From JAZQLP01 sp045629205 (GTDB lineage: Bacteria > Bacillota > Clostridia > Oscillospirales > UBA644), in NCBI GenBank assembly GCA_045629205.1, contig JAZQQT010000092.1, positions 1 through 9,880 on the forward strand: 9,880 nt of DNA, given 5' to 3'. The notes beneath the pieces are model-generated. The model made no database searches and was not told the origin of the DNA. It saw only the letters and a program-made list of their open reading frames with translations. Positions within the stretch are counted from its first letter, which is position 1, and each line of letters opens with the position of its first letter. The position numbers were made by a program, and so were the translations under genes. Shown one piece after another: positions 1 through 7,962 of the stretch.

Positions 1-1
1 G

Positions 2-694
2 TTGTTTAATTCTATTTTAACTCCTTCATCCGGAACTCTGACCGTAAACGGTTTCGACGTTTCAAATCCGGATACGATTACTCAGTTACGCAGATCCGTG
101 GGAATGGTCTTTCAGAACCCCGATAATCAGATCGTATCCTCCGTTGTTGAAGAAGATGTTGCTTTTGCGCTCGAAAATCTCGGTGTCGGTTACGATGAAA
201 TGCATGCGAAAGTCAAAGAAGTTCTTGCCACGGTAGGGATGTCTGATTACGCAAAGCATTCAACGGCAAAGCTTTCCGGCGGGCAGAAACAGCGTATAGC
301 GATTGCCGGTGTTCTCGCCATGAATCCCGAGATTATCGTTTTCGACGAGCCAACGGCTATGCTGGATCCTGTCGGACGCGAAGATGTTATGAATGTAATA
401 AAAAAACTCAATTCAATGGGAACCACTGTTATTCTTATTACCCATTTTATGGAAGAAGCCGCTATGGCAGACAGATGTATGGTTCTCAATCACGGTAAAA
501 TATTTCTTGATGATACTCCGGAATATGTTTTCCGTAATGTTGCTCTTCTCAAAAGTATCGGTCTTGATGTTCCGGCAAACACCGATTTGATGTTTGCCCT
601 CAGGCGATACGGATTCAAAGTTCCGATTTCCGTCTTTGACGACGATGAATGCGTAAAAATCATTTCCGATCTTATTTCATCAACAATAAACTGA
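2..694 (+). CDS. ecfA1: ECF transporter ATPase subunit EcfA1, 5'-truncated by window edge
   Basis: This is one of the two ABC ATPases that power an energy-coupling-factor importer, which takes up vitamins or metal ions through exchangeable substrate-binding S subunits. The visible 230 residues start just after where Walker A should be: the opening FNSILTPSSG is the stretch that normally follows GxGKST in EcfA proteins. About 40-50 N-terminal residues therefore lie outside the window, and the TTG at position 2 is not the true start. Visible motifs (window numbering) are the Q-loop VFQNPDNQ with Q38, the ABC signature LSGGQKQR at 91-98, Walker B IIVFDEPT at 111-118, the D-loop AMLD, and the switch histidine H148 in ITHFM. 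The C-terminal region after about residue 175 resembles the dimerisation domain of EcfA proteins. The tandem ecfA-ecfA-ecfT order supports the call. EcfA1 rather than EcfA2 is assigned by gene order and by the VFQNPDNQ Q-loop. Confidence 0.95.
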   Translation: MFNSILTPSSGTLTVNGFDVSNPDTITQLRRSVGMVFQNPDNQIVSSVVEEDVAFALENLGVGYDEMHAKVKEVLATVGMSDYAKHSTAKLSGGQKQRIAIAGVLAMNPEIIVFDEPTAMLDPVGREDVMNVIKKLNSMGTTVILITHFMEEAAMADRCMVLNHGKIFLDDTPEYVFRNVALLKSIGLDVPANTDLMFALRRYGFKVPISVFDDDECVKIISDLISSTIN

Positions 695-697
695 TCA

Positions 698-703
698 GTG
701 AGG
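698..703 (+). promoter_or_regulatory. Ribosome binding site deciding the ecfA2 start
   Basis: GTGAGG lies six bases before the TTG at 710. A GTG codon at 698 is in the same reading frame, but it has no Shine-Dalgarno-like sequence before it and is itself part of this site. The TTG at 710 is therefore preferred as the start of ecfA2. Confidence 0.6.
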
Positions 704-709
704 TTTTGT

Positions 710-1585
710 TTGAAAAATGTTATACTTAAAATTGAAAACCTTACTCATGTTTTCGGACAGGATACACCTTTCGAATGTGTGGCGTTGGATAACATCAATC
801 TTGATGTTTACGATAACGATTTTCTTGCCATAGTAGGGAGGACCGGCTCAGGCAAGTCAACGTTGGTCCAACATTTTAACGCACTTCAGAAGCCGACGTC
901 AGGAGCCGTTTACTACAAGGGCGACAATATCTGGCAAAAGAGTTTTGACCGCCGTTTTCTTCGCTTTAACGTCGGCATGGCTTTTCAGTATCCGGAATAT
1001 CAGCTTTTTGAAGAAACAGTTGAGTCGGATATTTCTTTCGGTCCCGTCAATATGGGGCTTGATCCCGATGTCGTAAAAGCAAGGGTTTCTTCTGCCATGG
1101 ATTTTGTCGGTTTGGATTCCTCGCTGCTCGGCGTATCGCCGTTCAATCTTTCCGGCGGACAAAAAAGAAGAGTGGCTCTTGCAGGCGTTATGGCTATTGA
1201 ACCGGAGGTACTTATTCTCGACGAACCTACTGCCGGTCTTGACCCTAAAGGTCATGACGAAATAATGAGCAGTATAAACAGGTATCGTTCCGAAACGGAA
1301 AAATCGGTTATTCTCGTCTCTCACTGCATGGAAGATGTCCTTCGTTATGCCGACAGAGTTGCCGTAATGCGCGACGGGAAATTGCTTGCCGTCGATTCTG
1401 TAAAAAAAGTTTTTTCCGATCCGGATTTTGTCAAAGATGCCGGTCTTTCGTTACCGCATCTCACAAGAATTTTCTCAAAGCTTAACGAACTCGGATACGG
1501 TTTCGATTGCTCGGTTCAGAATTCGGCTGAGGCTGTAGATATGATACTCAAAAAAATAAAACGCGCAAGGGAGTCCGGAAGATGA
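710..1585 (+). CDS. ecfA2: ECF transporter ATPase subunit EcfA2
   Basis: This is the second ATPase of the ECF module. It forms a heterodimer with EcfA1 on the cytoplasmic side of the membrane and couples ATP hydrolysis to EcfT. From the TTG start it is 291 residues long (295 if GTG at 698 is used), a normal length for EcfA2. All nucleotide-binding motifs are intact: Walker A GRTGSGKST at about 43-51, Q-loop AFQYPEYQLF with Q93, signature LSGGQKRR at 147-154, Walker B VLILDEPT at 167-174, and switch histidine H205 in VSHCME. The Q-loop FQYPEYQLFEE is typical of EcfA2, as against FQNPDNQ in EcfA1. The gene begins 15 bases after ecfA1 and its stop overlaps the ecfT start in an ATGA arrangement, which suggests translational coupling. 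Confidence 0.96.
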   Translation: MKNVILKIENLTHVFGQDTPFECVALDNINLDVYDNDFLAIVGRTGSGKSTLVQHFNALQKPTSGAVYYKGDNIWQKSFDRRFLRFNVGMAFQYPEYQLFEETVESDISFGPVNMGLDPDVVKARVSSAMDFVGLDSSLLGVSPFNLSGGQKRRVALAGVMAIEPEVLILDEPTAGLDPKGHDEIMSSINRYRSETEKSVILVSHCMEDVLRYADRVAVMRDGKLLAVDSVKKVFSDPDFVKDAGLSLPHLTRIFSKLNELGYGFDCSVQNSAEAVDMILKKIKRARESGR

Positions 1586-2394
1586 TTGGTGACATAACAA
1601 TCGGTCAGTATCTGCCCGGTGATTCAATAATTCATAAGCTCGATCCCCGCGTTAAAATCATACTTCTTATTGCCTGCATAGTGGTATTATTCGTCGCAAA
1701 TAATCTGATATCCTTTGTTTTTTTGATTGCGGTCACTCTATTTTATGTGTGGCTGACCGGAATTCCGTTTAAGCTTTATATAAGAGGGTTAAAGCCTCTT
1801 TTCATCATTATTTGTTTTACCGCTGTTATCAATCTTTTTACCGGCAGCGGTGAGCCTCTTGTTTCTTTTTGGATTTTCAAAATCACTTCTGCCGGAATCA
1901 GTAACGCGGTATCTATGGTTGTTCGTATAATGCTTTTGGTAATTACAACCACAATGCTTACGTATACAACTTCCCCTGTCGTTCTCACGAGCGGCTTTGA
2001 AAGACTTTTGTCGCCTTTGGCAAAAATAAAACTTCCCGTTCATGAGTTTTCGATGATGATAACGATAGCTCTTCGGTTTATCCCGACATTGCTCGAGGAA
2101 ACGGAGAAGATAATCAATGCTCAGAAAGCGCGCGGGGCCGATTTCGAAAGCGGCGGTTTGATCAAAAGAGCAAAATCACTTATTCCTATTTTGATTCCTT
2201 TATTCGTTTCCGCTTTCAGGCGTGCGGACGAACTTGCCGTTGCTATGGAATGTCGGTGCTACACCGGCGGCGAAAACCGAACTCATTTTGTCAAATACAA
2301 TATATGCAGACGCGATATTCTGGCGTGCGTATTTGTTTCTCTCGTTCTCGTGTCTGTAATATTGACCAATACCTTCGTTCCTGCTCTGTTTTGA
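1582..2394 (+). CDS. ecfT: ECF transporter transmembrane subunit EcfT
   Basis: EcfT is the membrane scaffold that links the EcfA1/EcfA2 ATPases to substrate-specific S components. The 270-residue product has the usual length. It has hydrophobic segments near 25-57, 72-90, 108-130, 156-170, 198-212 and 246-266. The family's two short coupling motifs lie in the long cytoplasmic helices: AQKARGADFE (ARG at 183-185) and AMECRCY (CRC at 224-226). The second departs from the canonical Ala-Arg-Gly but keeps the central arginine. The opening GDSIIHKLDPRVKIIL (13-28) is also characteristic. Its start overlaps the ecfA2 stop by four bases. No S-component gene is seen in the window, as expected for a group II (shared-module) ECF transporter, so the substrate cannot be stated. 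Confidence 0.96.
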   Translation: MIGDITIGQYLPGDSIIHKLDPRVKIILLIACIVVLFVANNLISFVFLIAVTLFYVWLTGIPFKLYIRGLKPLFIIICFTAVINLFTGSGEPLVSFWIFKITSAGISNAVSMVVRIMLLVITTTMLTYTTSPVVLTSGFERLLSPLAKIKLPVHEFSMMITIALRFIPTLLEETEKIINAQKARGADFESGGLIKRAKSLIPILIPLFVSAFRRADELAVAMECRCYTGGENRTHFVKYNICRRDILACVFVSLVLVSVILTNTFVPALF

Positions 2395-2397
2395 TTT

Positions 2398-2403
2398 CGG
2401 AGG
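2398..2403 (+). promoter_or_regulatory. Ribosome binding site of truA
   Basis: CGGAGG lies directly after the ecfT stop codon. Two ATG codons in a row follow, at 2406 and 2409. The second has a usual five-base spacing and the first only two, so 2409 is preferred. The much longer open frame beginning at 2250 lies inside ecfT and has no support. Confidence 0.6.
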
Positions 2404-2408
2404 CTATG

Positions 2409-3140
2409 ATGAATTACGCTGTGTATATCCGTTATAACGGAACTGCATATCATGGCTTTCAGTTTCAGCCGGGAGAAATAACCGTAAACGGCGAAATACG
2501 CAGAGCTTTGTCGGAAATATTCGAATCGTATACGGGGCTGACGGGATGCAGCCGAACAGATTGCGGAGTCCATGCGAATAAGTTCTGTTTCTCTTTTTCT
2601 TCTGAAAAAGAAATGCCGTGTTCTGTTCTTATCAGAGCATTGAATAATAAGCTTCCTACGGATATTCGTGCTTTCGATGCAAAAAATGTTGATGACGGAT
2701 TTCATGCCAGATATTCCGTAAAGTCAAAGGAATATATTTATAAGATTTACAATCACGAGATTTCATCTCCGTTTGCCGAGGGTCTTTCGTTTTATTTTCC
2801 TTATAAACTTAATATTGAAGAACTCAACAAAATTGCCTGTCTTTTTGTCGGAAAGCATGATTTTTCATCCTTCAGGGCAGTCGGATCAAAAATCAAGGAT
2901 CCTGTAAGGACGGTTTATTCCGCAGTATTCGAGAAACAGGGCGAATATGTAGTGTTCCGTATTTCCGGCGATGGTTTTCTTTATAAAATGGTTCGGCTTA
3001 TTGTCGGTGCGCTTTTGATGTGCGCTAGAGGAAAACTGACTCCGGATGATATCACGGCTATGCTTAACGGCAGATCAAACAATATACCATATACTGTCCC
3101 CGCGTGCGGACTGTATCTTAATGAGATAAATTATGACTGA
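2409..3140 (+). CDS. truA: tRNA pseudouridine(38-40) synthase TruA
   Basis: TruA converts uridines 38-40 in the anticodon stem-loop of many tRNAs to pseudouridine in the cytoplasm. The 243-residue product is a normal TruA length. It opens with the typical YAVYIRYNGTAYHGFQFQP (3-21). The catalytic aspartate is D51 in the motif SRTDCGVHA (48-56). Other family landmarks are FHARYSVKSKEYIY (98-111), HDFSSFRA (150-157) and GFLYKMVRLIVG (189-200). It starts 14 bases after ecfT, the well-known Bacillota neighbourhood. In many relatives rplM and rpsI follow truA; here a membrane-protein block follows instead. Its stop overlaps the next start by eight bases. Confidence 0.97.
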   Translation: MNYAVYIRYNGTAYHGFQFQPGEITVNGEIRRALSEIFESYTGLTGCSRTDCGVHANKFCFSFSSEKEMPCSVLIRALNNKLPTDIRAFDAKNVDDGFHARYSVKSKEYIYKIYNHEISSPFAEGLSFYFPYKLNIEELNKIACLFVGKHDFSSFRAVGSKIKDPVRTVYSAVFEKQGEYVVFRISGDGFLYKMVRLIVGALLMCARGKLTPDDITAMLNGRSNNIPYTVPACGLYLNEINYD

Positions 3141-4278
3141 ATCGGATCTCAAAAAACTTAATATTGCACGAATAGTTGTATTGCTTCTTGCCGTAGTGTA
3201 TGTCCTTTCGATAATACTTATCAACACCACGGCCATGTCATTCGACAGCCTGCGAAGATTCTTCTTTGATATCAAGTCTGCGCTGTCTCTTGATATTCCC
3301 GAAAGCAATGTCATAGATTTTGAACCTGCCGACAAAAACACATATTCTGTTTTTAAAGACGGTCTGGCGATTCTGTCCCAAAAGAAACTTACCGTATACA
3401 GCCGTAATAATGTTATCATTTCAAATTATATCATCAATCTGTCCGAACCGGTTTTGGATGTTTCCGATGACTATATGCTTGTTTTCGACAGGGGCGGAAA
3501 CACCGTCAAATTATGCGGGAGTTTTGATGAATATGGGACTGTTACGACAAACGACTCGATAATCACGGCTTCTGTCAGTGATAAAGGATATTTTGCCGTC
3601 GTGACAGAGGCATACGGTTATAATGCTCAGGTTACCGTTTATAATAAAAAAATGGATGTTCTGTTTTATTGGTATTCATCCGAGACGTATGTTATTGATG
3701 TGGTATTTTCCGCATCGGATGTGATTTCGGTTATCGGTATAGCCCCCGATAAAGAGAATATAGATGTTTATATCCACAGAATAAATTTCAGAACCGGCGA
3801 GCTTCAAAAAAATTACATCATAGAAGATGCTTTTCCTGTCGGAATCAAACAGAAAAATGATAATTCATGCGAGATTCTGACCGACGAAGGAGTATATTCG
3901 GTCAGAAGTGATTTTGCTCGTAAAATCAGCAACGATATAACAGCATCTACCGTTACATATTTTCAGGATGAAAGAAATACTGTTATTCTTTCATCCGTCG
4001 ATTCGGTTCTTGATGAATATTCCGTAACTGCTGTTTCATCAACGGGAACGAAATTATTTACACTTAATATAATCGGTGTTAACGATGTTTGCTGCTTTTA
4101 TGATGTTTTTCTCGTTCTTTGCGATAATGAACTCTATGTAATTGACGACGAGGGGAAAACACTTTATACAGTAGAAACAGACGGGCAGTATAACGGTATA
4201 AGAGCAAACAGAGAAGCGCTTTATCTTATAGGAAATGATTCTGCCGAAAAAATAGACATATCCGAAGCCTTTTCATAA
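3133..4278 (+). CDS. DUF5711-like single-pass membrane protein with a beta-propeller-like extracellular part
   Basis: No function is known to me. The 381-residue product has a short basic N-terminus (residues 1-13, with KK at 7-8), one strong membrane helix at about 11-31, and a long remainder expected outside the cell. From about 70 to 375 it is a run of short beta-strand-like blocks of the kind found in WD40/PQQ-type propellers. Examples are DGLAILSQKKLTVYS (76-90), YMLVFDRGGNTVKL (114-127), VTVYNKKMDVLFY (167-179) and, near the C-terminus, LYVIDDEGKTLYTVE. The family name DUF5711 is given from memory of clostridial proteins of this architecture next to CvpA, not from a search. The gene overlaps truA by eight bases and is followed 21 bases later by the CvpA gene, so the two membrane proteins may act together. 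That last point is inference. Confidence 0.7.
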   Translation: MTESDLKKLNIARIVVLLLAVVYVLSIILINTTAMSFDSLRRFFFDIKSALSLDIPESNVIDFEPADKNTYSVFKDGLAILSQKKLTVYSRNNVIISNYIINLSEPVLDVSDDYMLVFDRGGNTVKLCGSFDEYGTVTTNDSIITASVSDKGYFAVVTEAYGYNAQVTVYNKKMDVLFYWYSSETYVIDVVFSASDVISVIGIAPDKENIDVYIHRINFRTGELQKNYIIEDAFPVGIKQKNDNSCEILTDEGVYSVRSDFARKISNDITASTVTYFQDERNTVILSSVDSVLDEYSVTAVSSTGTKLFTLNIIGVNDVCCFYDVFLVLCDNELYVIDDEGKTLYTVETDGQYNGIRANREALYLIGNDSAEKIDISEAFS

Positions 4279-4299
4279 ACACACAAACGGAGGAAACTG

Positions 4300-5058
4300 A
4301 TGGAAATTGCAATTGCAGTTCTTATCGATATTGCCTTGATTGCCGTATTTATCGTTATTGTAGGTACATACGGAAAAAAAGGTTTTTTAAAGTCTCTTAT
4401 CGGATTGGCAAGCAATATTCTTGCCTTGATTTTAGCAGTTATCTTTTCGGCGAAATTAGGAGTTTATTTTGATAAAACATTCGTTCGCGAACCGATGATT
4501 CAATGGCTTGTCAATACCCTTTCTCCAACGGCATCGAACGAGGATGCTTCTGTCGATGATGTCGATTTCGACAGTCTTATCGAAGCAGCTCCGAAATTCT
4601 TTACCGACGCTCTTGATTTTCTAAATGTTGATTTAAAATCGGTAAGTGAAAAATACAGTAATTTGAAAAACAGTTTCGGGTCAGACAGGGCAAAATCCGA
4701 GATAGTCGGATACGTTGTCGGTCCGGTTTCCGAAATAGTATCAAGACTGATAGCGTTTGTCGTTTTGTATATCGGCTTTTTGTTCGTGGCAAAAATAATT
4801 GAGTGGCTTGCTTCTTTTATAGGGAAAATACCGGGGCTGCGTGTCCTTGATAAATTTGCCGGTTTTCTCATCGGACTTATCACAGCAACGCTTGTATCTT
4901 TTGTTTTCGTGTCGGTAATCAATATCGCGTTTTCATTTATCTTGCGTAATGTTCCTGTAGACTCCAAGCAGGAAATAGTTTCTCACACGTATGTATACCG
5001 TTCGTTGGATAAAATCAATCCGTTAAATTCGATTTTTGATAAATTTAAGGAAGAATAA
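4300..5058 (+). CDS. CvpA family membrane protein
   Basis: This is an integral membrane protein of the CvpA family, named after a protein needed for colicin V production. In Bacillota its role is poorly defined and is usually linked to the cell envelope. The 252 residues show hydrophobic helices at about 2-22, 30-50, 146-170 and 186-214. The family's conserved turns are GTYGKKGFLKSL (22-33) and IPGLRVLDKFAGFLIGLI (177-194). Between helices 2 and 3 there is an unusually long polar insert (about 60-140) that is acidic in its first part, with the sequence EDASVDDVDFD at 81-91. This makes the protein longer than the roughly 160-180 residues of compact CvpA proteins. A strong ribosome binding site, GGAGGAA at 4289-4295, precedes the ATG. 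The stop codon abuts the next gene's ATG with no gap. Confidence 0.85.
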   Translation: MEIAIAVLIDIALIAVFIVIVGTYGKKGFLKSLIGLASNILALILAVIFSAKLGVYFDKTFVREPMIQWLVNTLSPTASNEDASVDDVDFDSLIEAAPKFFTDALDFLNVDLKSVSEKYSNLKNSFGSDRAKSEIVGYVVGPVSEIVSRLIAFVVLYIGFLFVAKIIEWLASFIGKIPGLRVLDKFAGFLIGLITATLVSFVFVSVINIAFSFILRNVPVDSKQEIVSHTYVYRSLDKINPLNSIFDKFKEE

Positions 5059-5622
5059 ATGTTCACCATTCCAAATATTATTTCTTTTTTCAGAATACTG
5101 ATTGCGTTTTTGTTTCCGTGGCTTTTTAACCAGTATAGGTTATTGTCATTGATTTTACTTCTCATTTCAGGGTTCTCTGATATCGTAGATGGATATATAG
5201 CAAGAAAATTCAATCAGATTTCCGAAGTCGGCAAAATACTTGATCCGGTTGCGGATAAACTCACGCATTTTATGATTTTGCTTGCCTTCTGTATCGCAGG
5301 ATATCTGCATGTCTTATTTGTAATTATCTTTGCCGCGGTCCAAATAGGAATGATTGTTCTTGCGTCTGTTTTCGTAAAACTCGGTAACAAACCGTTTTCA
5401 TCAAAATGGTATGGAAAACTCACTTCATTTTTGTTTTTTCTGTTTGCCGTTTTGCTGATTGCCTATAAAACATTCGATACGTCATTCGGATTTGAAGTTC
5501 CGGTTCTGACTGTTTTGTTTTTTGCAACCGTTTTTTTCTTCGTTTATTCTCTGGTCGGATATATTTCGATGGCTCTTAAAGCGAACAAAGAGAGAAAAGC
5601 GAAGTTTTGTTCCAATGATTAA
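5059..5622 (+). CDS. pgsA: CDP-alcohol phosphatidyltransferase, probably PgsA (phosphatidylglycerophosphate synthase)
   Basis: This is a membrane enzyme that transfers a phosphatidyl group from CDP-diacylglycerol to an alcohol. For PgsA the acceptor is glycerol-3-phosphate, the first committed step to phosphatidylglycerol. The 187-residue protein has the complete family signature D-x2-D-G-x2-A-R-x8-G-x3-D-x3-D, with D41, D44, G45, A48, R49, G58, D62 and D66. It also has the typical start IPNIISFFRI (4-13) and five or six hydrophobic segments. The KFNQISEVGKILDPVADK stretch (50-67) is PgsA-like. The acceptor substrate cannot be proven from these motifs, and the middle part (SSKWYGKLTSF, about 114-124) is more divergent from PgsA, so another CDP-alcohol transferase is possible. 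It starts immediately after the CvpA stop, with AAGGAAG at 5047-5053 as its ribosome binding site. Confidence 0.8.
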   Translation: MFTIPNIISFFRILIAFLFPWLFNQYRLLSLILLLISGFSDIVDGYIARKFNQISEVGKILDPVADKLTHFMILLAFCIAGYLHVLFVIIFAAVQIGMIVLASVFVKLGNKPFSSKWYGKLTSFLFFLFAVLLIAYKTFDTSFGFEVPVLTVLFFATVFFFVYSLVGYISMALKANKERKAKFCSND

Positions 5623-5639
5623 GAAAGAGATTTTTTCGT

Positions 5640-7955
5640 ATGAACTTTGAATTATGCTCAAAATGTAACAAACACTATGCTATTATGAATGTCACAAAAG
5701 TCGAAGGTGATAAAGTGACTCAGCAGTTTCTTTGTGCAAAATGCGCCAAGGAACTCGGCGTTAAAATAGGTAATCTTCCTCTTGAAACACTCGATACCAG
5801 TGATGAAGCCATGGAAGCCATGGATGAACAAATGAAAGGTGCTTCGGAGTTGTTCCCCGATTCTGAAATAGGTGAAGAATTTAAAAAGGGTCTTGCAAAT
5901 CCTATGGAGATGCTCAAAAATCTTCTTTCAAGGCCGAGCGACGATAAAAGCGGTCTTTCCGACGATGACGCTTTTGATTCTCAGTCTGCAAAACAGGCTC
6001 CCAACGGAGCAAAAGCTTCACCTAAAAAAGAACAGATAAAATATAAATATCTTGATACTTACTGCACGAACCTGACCGCAAAAGCCGCAAAGGGAAAACT
6101 GGATAAGATAATCGGCAGGGATAAAGAAATTTTCAGGGTTATGCAGATCCTTTGCCGTCGTATAAAAAATAATCCTTGTCTGATAGGAGAGCCGGGTGTC
6201 GGTAAAACCGCAATAGCCGAGGGTATTGCGCTTAAAATCGCAGCACACGATGTTCCTGCCGCATTAAAGAATAAGCAGGTTTTTCTTCTTGATTTAACAG
6301 GACTCGTTGCTGGAACGCAGTTCCGAGGACAGTTCGAAAGCAGAGTCAAGGGTCTCATCGAAGAGGTAAAGCATCTTGGGAACGTTATACTGTTTATTGA
6401 CGAGGTCCACAATCTTGTCGGTACCGGTGATTCCGAAGGGACGATGTCTGCGGCAAATATGATGAAGCCTGCTCTTTCAAGGGGCGATATTCAGGTAATA
6501 GGCGCTACTACATTGAAGGAATACCGTACATATATCGAAAAGGATTCTGCCCTTGGGCGCAGATTCCAGCCTGTTACGGTCGAAGAGCCTTCTGTTGAAG
6601 AAAGCTGTGAAATGCTTCGCGGAATCAAACATTATTATGAGGAATTTCATAATATCCATATTCCCGCATTTATAGTTGATGAAGCAGTAAAACTCAGCGA
6701 ACGTTATGTTACCGACAGATTTTTACCCGACAAGGCAATTGATATGCTTGACGAGGCATGTTCAAACGCTGTTCTTAACAATCCGGTATACGACAAGTTA
6801 TCTACATTGACAGACTCGGTAAATAAATTAAATAAAGATATAGAGGAACTTGAGGCGAAAGAAGATCTTCAGCCCGAAGATTATCAGCGTCTTGCCGAAT
6901 TGAAATCAGAACTGGCAAGAGCTCAGTCCGAAAAAGAAGATGTGGAAAATATCGTAAAAGGTATAAACGTTACAAAAGCGGATTTGATAACCGTCGTCGA
7001 ATTATGGACAGGTATTCCCGCATCAAAAATAAACGAGGGCGAAGGAGAAAAACTTCGTAAACTCAAAGAGAATCTTTCTTCCCGTATCATAGGACAGCCA
7101 AAGGCGATTGATGCCGTTGTATCAGCTGTAAAAAGAGGAAGGATCAGTATACTGCCCCGCAAACGTCCTGTTTCGTTTATTTTCGCAGGACCTACGGGAG
7201 TAGGCAAGACCGAACTTGTAAAAGTTCTTTCCCGTGAACTTTTCGATTCTCCCGAAACGCTTATCCGTCTTGATATGAGCGAATTTATGGAAAAGCATGC
7301 CGTTTCCCGTATAATAGGTTCTCCTCCGGGATACGTAGGTTATGACGAGGCAGGTCAGCTTACCGAAAAAATCCGTCGCAAGCCTTATTCGGTTATTCTT
7401 TTTGACGAGATCGAAAAAGCTCATCCGGATGTTCTCAATATCCTTCTTCAGATTCTTGATGACGGCGTTATTACCGATGCGCGCGGAGTAAAAGTTTCGT
7501 TTGAGCACACGCTTATTGTAATGACAACCAATGCGGGATCGGAAATAAAGGGTTCAGAGGTTGGATTTAACAAAACCGATGTTCAGCTTTCCGAAAATAA
7601 GACAATGACATCTCTTAAACAGTTTTTGCGCCCCGAATTTCTTAACAGAATAGACGAGATCGTTGTATTTAATCCCTTGCCGAAAGAACTTTTCCCCGAT
7701 ATCGTTAAAATTCATCTTGAAGATTTTAAAAACGGACTTACGGAAAAAGAAATTTCTTTTGAATATACACCTGAAGTTCTTTCGTTACTTTCCGATATGT
7801 CATACAGCAGGGAATACGGCGCCCGCAACGTTCGTCGCATTATTCAGACCGAACTCGAAGACAGAATTATTTCCGAGATATGTGAAAGAGATCTGGTATT
7901 ATCTTCCGTGAGTGCCGAAGCTGTGGACGGTAAAATCAGTTTGACTTTTGAGTGA
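5640..7955 (+). CDS. clpE: ClpE-type Clp/Hsp100 ATPase with N-terminal zinc finger
   Basis: This is a double-AAA+ unfoldase that likely feeds proteins to ClpP in the cytoplasm. At 771 residues it begins with a zinc finger, C6-x2-C9-x22-C32-x2-C35, the same spacing as in ClpE, and lacks the double Clp-N repeat of ClpC/ClpB. A charged, low-complexity linker spans about 45-135. First AAA+ domain: Walker A GEPGVGKT (183-190), Walker B ILFIDE (250-255), pore loop GTQFRG (225-230; ClpC-type proteins usually have Tyr where this has Phe). A short coiled-coil middle domain lies at about 385-440. Second AAA+ domain: Walker A GPTGVGKT (517-524), pore loop GYVGY (564-568), Walker B VILFDE (585-590), arginine in FLNRIDE (R670), and sensor 2 GAR (727-729). 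The tripeptide VGF at 641-643 matches the ClpP-docking loop of ClpC/ClpE. No CtsR gene or obvious CtsR operator is seen in the 17-base gap upstream. Confidence 0.92.
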   Translation: MNFELCSKCNKHYAIMNVTKVEGDKVTQQFLCAKCAKELGVKIGNLPLETLDTSDEAMEAMDEQMKGASELFPDSEIGEEFKKGLANPMEMLKNLLSRPSDDKSGLSDDDAFDSQSAKQAPNGAKASPKKEQIKYKYLDTYCTNLTAKAAKGKLDKIIGRDKEIFRVMQILCRRIKNNPCLIGEPGVGKTAIAEGIALKIAAHDVPAALKNKQVFLLDLTGLVAGTQFRGQFESRVKGLIEEVKHLGNVILFIDEVHNLVGTGDSEGTMSAANMMKPALSRGDIQVIGATTLKEYRTYIEKDSALGRRFQPVTVEEPSVEESCEMLRGIKHYYEEFHNIHIPAFIVDEAVKLSERYVTDRFLPDKAIDMLDEACSNAVLNNPVYDKLSTLTDSVNKLNKDIEELEAKEDLQPEDYQRLAELKSELARAQSEKEDVENIVKGINVTKADLITVVELWTGIPASKINEGEGEKLRKLKENLSSRIIGQPKAIDAVVSAVKRGRISILPRKRPVSFIFAGPTGVGKTELVKVLSRELFDSPETLIRLDMSEFMEKHAVSRIIGSPPGYVGYDEAGQLTEKIRRKPYSVILFDEIEKAHPDVLNILLQILDDGVITDARGVKVSFEHTLIVMTTNAGSEIKGSEVGFNKTDVQLSENKTMTSLKQFLRPEFLNRIDEIVVFNPLPKELFPDIVKIHLEDFKNGLTEKEISFEYTPEVLSLLSDMSYSREYGARNVRRIIQTELEDRIISEICERDLVLSSVSAEAVDGKISLTFE

Positions 7956-7957
7956 GG
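7952..7957 (+). promoter_or_regulatory. Ribosome binding site of the BlaI-type regulator, overlapping the clpE stop
   Basis: GTGAGG overlaps the clpE stop codon (TGA at 7953-7955) and stands five bases before the ATG at 7963. This favours 7963 over the in-frame TTG at 7948, and it implies that the regulator is translated in the wake of ribosomes finishing clpE. Confidence 0.65.
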
Positions 7958-7962
7958 ACAAA

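Noticed and set aside
899..1324. A 141-codon open frame on the minus strand inside ecfA2
   Set aside because: The + strand frame encodes a complete ABC ATPase with every motif; the antisense frame shows no recognisable domain and is a shadow.
2250..2408. Longer N-terminal extension of truA within ecfT
   Set aside because: The extra residues overlap ecfT in another frame and do not resemble TruA, while the Shine-Dalgarno at 2398-2403 and the canonical TruA N-terminus support a start at 2409.
4500..4967. A 155-codon open frame on the minus strand inside the CvpA gene
   Set aside because: It is opposite a well-supported CvpA coding region with a strong ribosome binding site, and its translation shows no domain, so it is a shadow.
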